A stretch of DNA of 64,000 nt, from NCBI GenBank assembly GCA_018389105.1, contig JACATO010000318.1, positions 558,001 to 622,000 of the forward strand. Reading direction: 5' to 3'. Position numbers and translations under genes: made by a program. The notes beneath the pieces are model-generated. The model saw only the letters and a list, made by a program, of their open reading frames with translations. It was not told the DNA's origin and did not search any database. This DNA comes from Nautilus pompilius (Eukaryota > Mollusca > Cephalopoda > Nautilida > Nautilidae). Shown one piece after another: positions 1 through 10,599 of this stretch; positions within the stretch are counted from its first letter, which is position 1, and each line of letters starts with the position of its first letter.

Positions 1-190
1 GAGCATATCAATCCGTCTACTATGAGGCTGTCAGATATTTATATTAACCAGCATCAGAAAATGAACAATTTGGCGATAAAGCCCTTATTGAGGGCCAAAA
101 TGACAGCATACAGCACAATGACATTTATGTGCATCTGTAACCCTAACTCATTCGAGGAATTTCATTCACACTTTGTGTGAGGGTCCCAAA
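1..190. repeat. dispersed repeat fragment, copy A (window edge)
   Basis: This stretch shares ordered blocks with 39535-39675. The blocks are ggcgataaag, then 27 bases later aatgacagcatRcagcac, then gtgcatct, then cacactKtgKgtgaRGGT. The order and first spacing are the same in both copies, while later spacings differ by indels, as expected of an old dispersed repeat. The family was not recognised. It could be a LINE 3' end or a SINE body. It probably continues to the left of the window. Confidence 0.3.
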
Positions 191-789
191 AATTGGTTTA
201 AAGTTAGGGATCGAAAGTAAATGTTACTTTCATTAGATGTAATATTTATGAAATGCAATCATTTGACCTTTAGCAAAATTTTAGTAGTATACTATTTATT
301 CTTCAGGAGTATGTGCCGATATCCTGTCATCGACTGGTGCATAGTATAACGACCTTGTCTAAAGGTCGACAGGATAAATTCTTTTCTTTAACATATTTAG
401 ACCTTTGGCCAAAAAAGAATATTACAAGTTAATAAATTTCTTTCTGAAATCAGCTGGATTAGAATATTCCTAGTGCTTCGACAAAATATTTGAGCATTTT
501 TATATGTTATCCTTTTTAATTCAAACTTGTGTGGAATACTGAAACTTTGGATCGATTGCTTTATATAAAGGGACCTTTAGCGCTCCCACAAAATTCCGGA
601 TGTTAATTTAAAAAAAAAAAAAAATGATTAAAATCAGTCATCTTATGTCTTGAATGAAACCGATCCACTTCACAGCCCTGCTTAATTCAGTTTTTAGTCG
701 CATACATCCATAAATCTGGAAAACAGTTAATGTGTCTTAAAATGTTACAACTTTAAAGTAAATAGTTTTTTTGTTCTTTTTTTTAAATT

Positions 790-1080
790 TATCTGCTAAT
801 ATCGAATCCCGCCAGAGGGCCAGATGTTTTCGAGACCTTGGGAAGCCGTGTATTCTCAGCGAGCCGATTTTTGGCACGAGGTCTCGGTTCGTTCCGGAAA
901 ATTCATTTCGCCGACAAAATGACCCGTGTTCTCGAGGGGGCGTTTTAAAATGTTTCTTATTTGTCGTTGATTCGATAAGGTAGCGCTACCCTTTTTTAGC
1001 CACTTCAATGCGACTTCCCATAAAATCGATACTCCGCACGAGGAAGTAAGGCAGCGCCTCAATCTCATTTGGAAATTGTC
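790..1080. other. CpG-richer non-coding block
   Basis: A block clearly richer in G+C and CpG than the AT-rich flanks, with no convincing reading frame on either strand. Short open frames exist but lack plausible protein composition. It may be an unmethylated regulatory region or an old GC-rich repeat. Only the base composition is observed. Confidence 0.25.
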
Positions 1081-1194
1081 GTGAGAGATGTAACAGGTCT
1101 AGATAAGAGCTACAAACTGCAGGCGCTCTCGCTCCACCAAGAACCCATATTATACATTCAATTCTTTCCTAAGAGACTAAATTAATACGCGATC

Positions 1195-1485
1195 ACTGGG
1201 ATTAATTTCAGTTGCGGAATTATATGCGCAGACGAGTTTTGTAATGCTTCCGTACGGGTGAAGTTTAATACCGTAATAAATTCGGCCGTAAAGTAAAATT
1301 GAGACGAGTCACCCGGCGGTTGGTCTACCGAGCCGGTTTTTAGGTTATCGTAAACCGCATGCTGCAGACTTCACGTCGTGGATTAATGCGCCGTGTGAAA
1401 GGTTACACAAACATTTTGCTTGTATGACTTTCGTGACCTCGTCTCTTCAACTGTACGTCAAAGAATTAATTGCACAGTACGTAGA
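1195..1485. promoter_or_regulatory. candidate conserved regulatory element
   Basis: A CpG-containing block carrying several homeodomain-type cores (gggattaattt, taataaatt, attaatgcg, aagaattaatt) and a GTAAACCGC stretch, with no open frame. It resembles developmental enhancers in style. Whether it is conserved between species cannot be seen from one sequence. Confidence 0.25.
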
Positions 1486-2226
1486 AGCAATCATACAATC
1501 TGTGTGTGTGTGTACGTTTACGGCTGTTGCAAAAAGCCATGTATTCTGATTCCTTTCTTTTTTTTACTTCCGTTTTGACACTAAATTTTTAACAGTCACA
1601 AAACCCGTTTAAATACGACCAAAAGAAGTCTCGTGTGAGGGTGTTCTCTAAACGGTTCCCGTAGCTGTTTTATTTCTATCTTTAATCGTCAGAATGCTGA
1701 AGGCATTGGCGATGTTTCAACCCTGTTATTCTGTAAACAGATCGGGGCTGAAGATAAGCAAGGAGAAACCAAAGATGTATGGCAATTCCGCGAACAGAAG
1801 GAACCAGCGAGCGTTTCGTCCACCGCCGGCTCTGTTCCGACGTTCAGATCTTTCAGAAACTTGTTTCCGCATTAAGATGATGCCTACTATCTATCAAGGG
1901 GGGACAGGGAACTACTTCGTCTCCTGTAACTGTAAAAACAAACAACAACAACAAAAAGAGCACCGGCAACAGAAGTAAAAGGAGAGTCCACGAATCTGAA
2001 ATGAATGCAAAAGAGACATCAGTCAAACTCGATCATTCACAAGCGGTCGCTGCCACCTCAGACTACTGACAAAAACCGTCGATGCCACCCAGGTCGTCGA
2101 TTTGTTTTCTTTAGTCGATGCGCAGAAAGTATATAAAATCTAAATAAATGCGAGAAACTTTCTCTTTTATCTTTTCAGTTATTGTTATATTTGAAAAAAA
2201 AATATTATTTTCAATTCCGAACTTAC

Positions 2227-2372
2227 CATGGAACTGGTGCGCACACTTCAACATCCTGATCACATAACCTGGTCAGCGGTTTTCCGGGCGAAATCTTCGG
2301 AAAATAACTTGGGTTGTTCCTTGGCAATCTTCGCAATGCTGTCGTAATTATGGTGCATACTGAGCAGAATAT
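2227..2372 (-). CDS. candidate coding exon, unidentified protein
   Basis: Minus-strand candidate exon ending at a strong donor (gtaagt at 2221-2226). Two readings are possible. With an acceptor at ccag|AT (high end 2372), the frame runs ILLSMHHNYD..IAKIAKEQPKLF and ends in TGA at 2260-2262. This reading has a convincing protein-like composition (helix-like, charged) and accepts the one-base overhang left by exons 5880-5952 and 9389-9455. With an acceptor at gctcag|TA (high end 2359), a different frame stays open through to the strong donor and is also compatible with that overhang. The first reading would make this a last coding exon or would need the weak donor CAG|gttatg (low end 2269). The protein family is not recognised. 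The two readings cannot be separated without transcript data. Confidence 0.35.
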
Positions 2373-3487
2373 CTGGATGATGACTCTATAATGGAAAAGC
2401 TGTAAGTCTGGTTGTTTTACACGTTAGCATACTGTGAGACCCGGTTAATAATTATAGCAAACATTTTTATCATCAGAAGATTACAAGTTATTTTACGGTC
2501 ATCATAAAATGGAGAAGAAGATATTCGTTCACAACTACCATTATTATACGTATGAAAGTTGTCAAAAAACAGCACGCTTTCGCTTATAAATGCAACAATT
2601 AGAAATATTTTTTTAAAAACTCTGTATGGTTAGCAAGGAAATAAAATATATTTTTCGGTATGTAATAATACAAGATACAAAGATAGTTGAAACTACTCGT
2701 TCATTATAGACATCCATTAAGAATCCATTAGTCCTTCGTAATTTTTTTTTTTTTTTTTTGATTATGAGTAATCGTTAATTTAGTCTTTAGGAAATAGTTG
2801 TAATTTTAAAGTCTGTGGATGACTCAACTCAGACATTTAATTATAGATTCCTTGGAAAAGGCCTTAACTTGGAATAATACTCTGTTGTTTTTATAGTACT
2901 TCCTTGTCTTTAATTGACGTGGATATTTTTTCAGCATTTTTTTGTTATTTGCATTGTACATAATAGAAAAATATGCATCACCTATAAAGAAGCCTTTTAA
3001 GCAATAAATAAAATTTCAACAATAAATATATATTAAAGATTGATTTTTATCATATATTTGGAAAATTAGAATGTAGTTCTTTTCCATAATAATTTAAACA
3101 GCAACAACAAAAAAAAACTAAGTATTTGCATACATATTCAGCTTACACAAATCTGGCTTTTGTCTCTTAAGTTGGTACTGACTGCCAAGAGCAATTTGAT
3201 TTGTGGTAACATCGACATCACTGCGTCAGTGCACATTGTGACTACTCTTATCACTCTGGACAAGTTGGTCGCTGGAAGCCGTCGGTGGGACGAATGTGAA
3301 TAAAAGGCGTTTCTTTCGTTGTCTGATACAACCCACGCGCAGCCAGATTTCTTTTATAAAACAGCGGTCCGCTATCTCGCTGAAGGTCCAGTTTCAGCAG
3401 CTCGCTTCTGGACCTAGTTTGGTCTGAAGAAAGGAAGGTTGGCGATGCTACAGGCTGTGGCATTAACGAAATTTCATGTGGGGGGAG

Positions 3488-3582
3488 TTACACAGATCTT
3501 TCATTCACACATTTACGGATGTCTGGATATTTATCCATTCTTTGGAATACCATCCTGCCTGTATCGACCGTAATCGCCATCT
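3488..3582 (-). CDS. candidate terminal exon, unidentified
   Basis: Minus-strand segment preceded by a strong pyrimidine tract (ctttctttttgcaag, just above 3582) and open to TAA at 3488-3490. The reading includes EMAITVDTGRMVFQRMDKYP. The frame accepts a one-base overhang, as left by the two better-supported exons upstream, so it could be an alternative last exon. The adjacent region up to about 3866 is open in two other minus frames, one of them hydrophobic, so this may instead be debris of an unrecognised repeat. No internal donor was seen. Weakly supported. Confidence 0.2.
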
Positions 3583-4710
3583 CTTGCAAAAAGAAAGAGA
3601 AGCAACAGAAACCACTGCAGCTTGACAGACACGAAATAGACATTAAGGTCTTTCTGAGCACCACAAAACCTCGATATGGCCTGTTGAGTACCTCTGAGAT
3701 CAAGTTGATGACCAAGATACAAATAAGCAAACTCAAGATTTCTGTGGTGGCCAATAATTTTGTAAGCCAATCTCAAAACCGTACTATAGACTTCGGCCGT
3801 TGACTCAGAGGTATCTGCCTCGTAAGTGGTTTGGTATAAGTTACTGTAGTCTCTAATTGAAAACACGAAGAATCTGCATGATTACACATAAAATTAATTA
3901 CCAATATATGTATTCTTAACCATGAAACTAAGCATTCATTAATGAAACTTGTAAGGCTGATTGTTTCTTTTACATTATTATTATTGTTGTTGTTATTGTT
4001 GTTTTCGTCGTAGCTACGAAACCTTAATGTATTTAGGCATAAACTATTTTATTTTAATAAGTCAAACTCCCCCATCTCCCCCGTGGATGCTACAAGTTTT
4101 AAATCAGGCTTAGTTCAGCCAATATTTCGAAATAGTCAGTCCGTCGAGCCATCACGGTAGCCAATCAGGTAGACGTTGTAGCTATAAGCGCAAGAGAAAT
4201 TATTAATATTTTTAAAAGTTTAATCAGCCTGACTGGCAGTCAGTCAGCAATTCAACAGACGCAATGTTGTGATAGACCTAAGGTGACCATGAGCCAGCTG
4301 TTTTAAAAAAAGGTAAATGCCAGATTTTTGTTGTTTTTTCTCCCCTTTTTAAATTGATCTGCCAATGATTGTATTCTTAGATTTTGCATAATGCAAACGG
4401 CCACATCAAACGAGTTCCACCAAGCTACTCGGTGGTATCACGGGCAATCAATCAACTATTTAGCTGACATTCCATATACGTAACGGAATATTTTGTTAAC
4501 AGAAAGATTTTTTTTTTTTTCAAGTTTGCTTTGACTGTCCAGTCATCTGCGATGTATTTATTGAAAAACGCTGCAACAGTTCCATGAATGTAATGGAAAG
4601 TTAAACACTACAAATTTTAACAAAACTCATCAAATTGTTTAACAAATAAGTCTACCTTTATGCAGTAGAAGAGTCGAATCAGTTAGAGAATGTGCTACAA
4701 ACTTGATGGC

Positions 4711-4713
<3 letters not shown>

Positions 4714-4777
<64 letters not shown>

Positions 4778-4862
4778 GTTAGTACAGAGAGATGACGTAA
4801 GGAGAGATATGTGACGTCAGTACAGAGAGAGAGAGAGAGAGAGTGTGTGTGTGTGTGTGTGA
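4714..4862. repeat. (GA)n microsatellite with TGACGT-containing units and a (GT)n tail
   Basis: About 60 bases of pure (GA)n are followed by three TGACGT-bearing units (tgacgttagtacagaga, tgacgtaagga, tgacgtcagtacagaga), then more (GA)n and a (GT)n run. The unit gacgtcagtacagaga recurs at 61.6 kb, and a close relative recurs at 50.9-51.2 kb, so this is a composite family and not plain slippage. One perfect TGACGTCA octamer is present. Confidence 0.9.
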
Positions 4863-5879
4863 AGGGGCACACCCCAGAATAGATTACTCATGAAATCCCG
4901 AAATTAAAGAATGCTTAAATTTATATATATTCTTGCTTAATAAATCTAGTATTATCACGATTAGATCAAATTTTAAAGGAAAACACTAGGAAACACTTTC
5001 TGCTTTCATAACCAACAACTCTCTGATTTCTGGTGATTTATTGTAATAACGAACTAAAAGCTTTTAGTAATAATAGTTAAACAAGAAAAACAGAATGGTG
5101 ACGAAAATTACTCCGACGACATTGTAATACGTTATATTATCAAGTATGCAATTTTTCTTTGTGTCAGACCATAGGTAAATTGAAAATACTGTTGATAGGT
5201 GTTTGCCGTTTTCAAAAGTACAGAGTGAAGCAAACTTGCTTAAGCAAGCCAAATAACAAGTCCAAGGTCACACCCACAGTAATCATACTGCTTACTGCAG
5301 CTCTCCAATATCCCATTACGCTGATCCGTAATTTTTTATCATGTTGATTCACCTGACACTACCCAAGCTGTGCTTTTCAATTAATCTTCTCTATAACCCC
5401 GTTTCATTAAAATTTTTCTTCAGCATATATAGAAGCTAAATGAATATAATCAGTGCATCTTTTGATTACAAAAAGATCTATAATGACCAGGAATAAAGAA
5501 ATATCATTGACGTCAAACTCGGCATTTTAATTTGTATGCACTAAGAGAAGCTTCCTGTTAACTATTTATAAATTAGGATCAATAAAGCTGTAGATATTTT
5601 TATGATACCTGGACTTTCAGTTAATGCGACTGATTGGAATTCTAGCAACTAAATGGCTCCGATGGATTTAAGATTTTATCAAACAACGTCATTTTTGGAG
5701 GGTTTTTCTGGCTGTCCCCCTTATTGTCCGTGATTGTTTTATGTTTTTAGAGAATCCTTTATTGCTGATACATACCTATTTGATTAATAATTCACAATGG
5801 TGTTAATTCGACGGTTTTTCTGAAGCACGCTAGTGATGGAGACAAACGTTTTGTGAAACCTGGAAGGCGGGCCACTTAC

Positions 5880-5952
5880 CAGGTTGAGAAGGCGAAGCAA
5901 GGAGCCGATCGATCTCCTCGGCTAGTCCCACTTCGTGATCAGTTCGAACCAT
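5880..5952 (-). CDS. candidate internal coding exon, 73 bp, unidentified protein
   Basis: A 73-base minus-strand exon with near-consensus splice sites: acceptor tttttttcttttcag|ATG and donor CCTG|gtaagtgg (donor at 5874-5879). Only one frame is open. It starts at the ATG lying immediately after the acceptor and reads MVRTDHEVGLAEEIDRLLAS, then SPSQP, ending with one overhanging base. The composition is strongly protein-like, with a predicted acidic helix, and G+C content is above the flanks. The next downstream candidate in matching phase is 2227-2372. The ATG may be the start codon of an isoform with a 5' UTR exon upstream, or an ordinary in-frame methionine. The protein family is not recognised. 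Confidence 0.5.
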
Positions 5953-6167
5953 CTGAAAAGAAAAAAACTAAAAGGATCGCCATAACCCTTTTTTGATTGG
6001 CTAAAATTATAAAAAATATAAATACAAAGTTTTAGCCAAAAAAGAGGGTCTGCGGGGCCACACTAGTGCTGTATTTAGGGACTGCATGGAAATCAATTTG
6101 CTAATGAAATGGCATTGGCATTCCGGTTAGCAGTTCTCGGAGGAAACCCAGGTATGGATATGGGCAA

Positions 6168-6361
6168 CTAAGTAGATTGGCTCAGAGCAGTAAACTGGCT
6201 CCCTGCCGCTGATCTGGTATCCAAACCAGCGCTCCTTTCATCCGCTCTGTTGTCTGGCAGGTGACTCGGCATCTTCAGATCGCGAATGGTCGCATTTTTA
6301 TGAGATGTATTCGCCTGGCACCGTTTTATAGAAGGTAAATCCGTAGCTTCATCTTCAATGA
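6168..6361 (-). CDS. candidate terminal exon, possibly exonised SINE
   Basis: Minus-strand frame following a very strong acceptor (tttctgttcttgattttag|TC) and open for 63 codons to TAG at 6168-6170. It reads IEDEATDLPSIKRCQANTSH at the start and ends in LSQST. The phase accepts the one-base overhang of exon 9389-9455. No good internal donor is visible, so it would be a last exon. On the plus strand, 6175-6235 resembles a tRNA-type Pol III head (TGGCTCAG at the A-box position, a degenerate B box near ggtatccaaacc). The open frame may therefore come from an exonised or merely coincidentally open SINE. Its coding status is uncertain. Confidence 0.25.
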
Positions 6362-6480
6362 CTAAAATCAAGAACAGAAAGAAAAAAAATAACAATCTTA
6401 TATGGCATTAAATACTGAAAGATGGTAAATGACATCTAAATGCCTTGTAAAGAAAACCGTCCGACTGTTTATTTCAGCCA

Positions 6481-6608
6481 TTAGAGGAGCACATTGGTAG
6501 TGGTACTGCGCCTCGACAAAAAAGAACCCTTTAAATTCTGAGAGTCAGGAAAGTTCCATTTGCGACGAAAGGTCCTTCTTTGGACCAAGAGAAGAAATTG
6601 TTGTGCTG
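6481..6608 (-). CDS. candidate terminal exon after strong acceptor
   Basis: Minus-strand segment preceded by an excellent pyrimidine tract and acceptor (gttttttttttattttcag|CAGCAC). All three frames run some distance. The frame accepting a one-base overhang is longest, reading AQQFLLLVQRRTFRRKWNF and ending in TAA at 6481-6483. No clear donor follows. The coding quality is poor compared with 5880-5952, so this may be a non-coding last exon or a cryptic acceptor. Confidence 0.15.
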
Positions 6609-6649
6609 CTGAAAATAAAAAAAAAACAAAAAATACAGGAATGTCTCGG

Positions 6650-8335
6650 TGCCGTGTGATGCAGTCATCTTTCAAAATGGCATCCTTTCGATGGTGGCAG
6701 AATTTTTTACTGAGTTTCTTTGTAAACAGATAGCAGCAATGATTTCCTTGCATCTTATCCTTTTAATAATCATCTTCAACACATTTAATGATTCCACTCC
6801 TTACAACAATCTATGTATGGTACAGCTTGGTGGTCCCGTAAGACATTCTGCTGAAAGATACGTGTATTGTATTTACAAATTGACATTGTAGTTAAGTGTG
6901 CATAGTTAAGGGGACAGGAAGTTTTCTAAACTTATTTCTTTTAATTCTTCCGAAATGTCCGCGTCTAGTCTATTTTTCTTAATTGTTTGCACACTACGCT
7001 ATCATTGCCAGACTCGAACACAGTATTTGGGGTAAATTCTACACAATTCCTGAAGAAATATCTCTTAACGTTTAGTCGCAAACATATCTTATACTGGCCA
7101 TCTATCTCTATTGGTAATGGTGTGGCACTAGTGATGATAAATGTAAATCTGTTCGTTCCTTTCCAGGATAAATCTGAAAAGTTTCGGTCATATTATCATG
7201 ATAATTTGTGTAGGCCAAGCTAGGAAATGGAACTTCTTTAGTATTTTTTCGTAATGAAGATTATACATATTTTCAGTCATCGTAATAAATCTTTAAACTC
7301 TTACCAATATATATATATCTATTTTTGCATAAAGTGCACTCGCTCTACGTGTGGGTCGCAAGTTCTAAAGGTTTGACTAAAGATTTATATAGGATGGCTA
7401 TAACTATTGAGTTATCACTATTTATAGTACGATTTATCATAGCTAAGATCTTATTACTTTTCCAATCGTTTACATTTTGCACTGCTTTCAAAATGTTAAG
7501 ATTCTATCTCTATAACCCGTGAGAGTTATTCAGTTTAGTCTGCCCACAGCTAAAACATTTTCACGTGGAAATATTAGATTTTATTTTCGATTTTTGACCA
7601 ATCCTCTAGAATCAAATTACATATTCCTAACAATAGTGATCTGTTAAAGCTACCATATAATTTAGTGTAGTCCGTGATTCTCTATCATTAGCAATTGTAT
7701 TATCAGTATCATCAGTACACATAAAGAAAGGTGTAGGCCACAGAACTAAAGCCCAACGTATCCACTGGTGATAATTAGAAAATCGGACGTAGCGCCACCT
7801 ATGACAAGTGTGTGAACTTGTCTATCGGTAATTCTCGACCAACAGTAAACGGTCATCGCTTATGCCGAGTTTTTACATATCGCTTACGAAAAGGTAAAAA
7901 AAACGGTATCAAATGCTTCACGGAAATTTTAGATTATAATAATTTTATTTCTACCTTTGTCCAATTTACTAGTGACATTTTCAAAAAAAAAAGTTAGAAA
8001 ATTGGTTAAACAGGGTTTCCTAGAACGGGAAACGTTCTGTCTATTTTTAAGCATTTAACTTTTGTCTAAATTAACGCGTTCTTTTATTACCCCGTCAAGG
8101 GTTTTGTTTGTGACCGGCTTCTGATTACTAAGGTGGCAATTAGGAGCAGCGTCAGATACTGATGAAACATTGGCTTGTTTCCACGCTGATGGTACTTTCC
8201 CACTACTTAGTAAAGCTAATCATAAGGCCTTTGTTTATCAGCCTGCTTCCGCGGTATCGACCCCTTTTTTTTTTTGTTTTTGGCGTTAAGGTTTAGAAGC
8301 TGCCCAGCGATGGCGGGCCACTACAAGCCACAGTC
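6650..8335. other. non-coding, no recognisable feature
   Basis: AT-rich sequence on both strands. The short open frames here lack plausible composition or splice context. A (TA)n snippet lies near 7308. If the 9389-9455 and 5880-5952 exons belong to one gene, this would be intron. Confidence 0.5.
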
Positions 8336-8339
8336 CAAG

Positions 8340-8720
8340 GTGTCACTTTTATGCCGCCATCACCAAAATGGTCGATGGAGGGGCGATAAAATGGTGGGGG
8401 AGCTCTACAACATTATTAGGGTAACTACTACAGCTCTGTTGTAATCGTAGCGCTGCGCCAGAATCATTTCCCCGGCAAGAACAGTCGGTAACAGTGCATG
8501 ACTTTATTCGTCTATAATTGTACGCTTTCTCCCATTTAGTTATTGCAGGTCTGAACCCACCGCTGGGGGAAGAGGCGGGAGGGGGTTCAGTAATCCGCGG
8601 ATGACGAAGGGAAACGCTAGCGAAAAGTCCGGCCACCAACAATCATTTCTCCATTGACCTTTGACGACCTTGATCGACGTTTTAACGAAAGATCACCATC
8701 AATGGCGACAATCTTCTTCT
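8340..8720. promoter_or_regulatory. CpG-rich candidate regulatory block
   Basis: A sharply bounded GC- and CpG-richer block with no convincing coding frame. It lies in the putative intron between the minus-strand exons at 9.4 and 5.9 kb. A 97-codon minus frame (8349-8642) is open but has no recognisable motif. It could be an intronic enhancer or an alternative promoter. Confidence 0.25.
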
Positions 8721-9388
8721 CTGAGTTAGATATCGTCCTTCGTTCTCGTATTCAGTTTAAGGGTCATTTTAGGTGGTTATTTGTTAACTTGTTTTGTTTT
8801 TTTTTATTTTATTGCTACAACTGGCAAAAATGGAAAAGATATAATCATTAACTTTTAGTACATCTAACACAATTTTTTGCAATTATTAAGTTTAAAGATC
8901 TATTTTTAGCTTTGGAGTTAGCGGAATTCCTGTTGGTTTTTTTCAATCCAGATTAACATAATCAGTGTGTGGATATTTTAAACCAGATCTTGTACTTTTA
9001 CATCTGCTATCTTCACAAACTTCTCCGGAGCTTCAGTTCCTTCTGTTAATTTTGCATCATTACTTTTATTTTTAGTTATTTAGCTGAAACTTCTTTCCAT
9101 AGTTATGGGAGAGGGGGGGGCTGCTGCTTTTCTTATCTTCTTAACCGGAGAGTTAATTCGGTGCAAATTGCACACATTGAATCACTTAAACCCGTGTCCT
9201 TTTTTTCCTTCTTCTTCTTCTTCTCAGCAGCTTCCGGTGTAAATAAAAGCCTCTCTCATTAAACAAATCCATAAGCGTCTAAGCTGCCATTAACACGATT
9301 TTTTCTTGGAACATAAATACACGTATCTTATCCCCCTTCCCTTCTGCTTCTGAAAGTTTGTTAGTGCAAGAGCCTACGAATAGCTTAC

Positions 9389-9455
9389 CTTTGCGACAGG
9401 TGAGTAGGAACTTTGCTAGTTTGTTGTTGTCGTGCGGTGGTTGTTCTTGTGCCAT
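9389..9455 (-). CDS. candidate internal coding exon, 67 bp, unidentified protein
   Basis: A 67-base minus-strand exon bounded by a strong acceptor (tttttttttccgacacag|ATG) and a good donor (CAAAG|gtaagct, donor at 9383-9388). The frame from the ATG directly after the acceptor reads MAQEQPPHDNNKLAKFLL, then TCRK, with one overhanging base. A second frame is also open. Like 5880-5952 it begins with ATG right after the acceptor and ends in the same phase, so the two cannot be spliced together in frame. They could be alternative first coding exons joining the same downstream exon. The candidate terminal exons at 6361, 3582 and 2372 all accept this phase. The protein is not recognised. Confidence 0.45.
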
Positions 9456-10075
9456 CTGTGTCGGAAAAAAAAACACAGACAAAGGGAAGAAAAGGTGCTT
9501 ATCAGCTGTCGCAGAACCGGAGAGACTAATTAAAAGTAAATGTGAAACAGAAGATAAGAAGAGGAGTAGGAAATAGCTTTTATTATGCATATATACCAAA
9601 CCGTAGAAAGAAGGTAGATTGCGGGCGCAAAGGAAGTGGAATCCATTATGCCTATTAATATAAACCACAAATGGTGCACTTGAAGACATCAAAGGTATGT
9701 AGCGTGTCTAGGCGCACTTTCGCTTTCTGATTGATTGGTTAAAAGCAGCAGTGCCATCAGTTAATCCAGACCACGCTTGCCTGATACGATGCAGCTGCAG
9801 CAGCTACCATGAACTGAACAGCCGTGCTTTGGTGGTGATGGTCACGATAGCAGAATACTATCTGATGAGGATTTGTTTAACACAATAGGAGTAAGATGCA
9901 CGCGACGTGTAACTCCGCCATTATTCTCTGCTCTTAAGTATACAGAAATGAGAATCAAATATCCAATAAATTAATATATTCTAGACAAACGAATTAAAAG
10001 AATCAGATGACGATTATTGCGCCAACTGCTACGTAATACCAATTGCTAGCATTATTTATTTTTTTAAAAAATGAT

Positions 10076-10210
10076 TATCTTAGATGTATAAAATAATGTG
10101 AGACGTATAGTAATAAGCTTATGTGTGCTGTAATAATCTTAAATGTCTAATAATAATCTTAGATATATAGTATTAATCTTGGATGCATAGTAATACTGGT
10201 GGATGTATGA
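10076..10210. repeat. degenerate tandem repeat, unit about 20-21 bp
   Basis: About six and a half diverged units of the type atcttagatgtatagtaata lie head to tail (for example atcttaaatgtctaataata and atcttagatatatagtatta). Unit length stays near 20-21 while the bases have drifted, so the array is old. Confidence 0.7.
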
Positions 10211-10599
10211 TTTTAAAGTATTCTTAATAAGTTTTTAAAAGTTATTTTAGTTTAAAGATATTTTCGTATTTAAATTAAATTTCTACTGCTTATATCACCG
10301 TATATTTTATACTGTATATAATGACAGTCATAATTGAGAAATAACCAATTAAATATTTAATATTTTATCAGTCAATCGATTTATTAGTGTAAGTAGCATG
10401 TGCGTAAGAATATGTCTTAGCCTGTCTATGCTGTGATTTTTTTCCAATTTTTTTTCGCATGAGATTTACCACTGACATTTCCTCCTCTACGGTTGATAAA
10501 ATTAGTTTCCGTTTTGTAAACAGGAAACTCGAAAGTTGTCTAATTGGCCGAGAGTAGAAGTTAACAGTATGCATGCCATTTTCCCAAAACTGTTGGAGA

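Noticed and set aside
4639-4872. 77-codon minus frame rich in S-L repeats
   Set aside because: It is the (GA)n/(GT)n microsatellite read as protein. There is no independent coding evidence.
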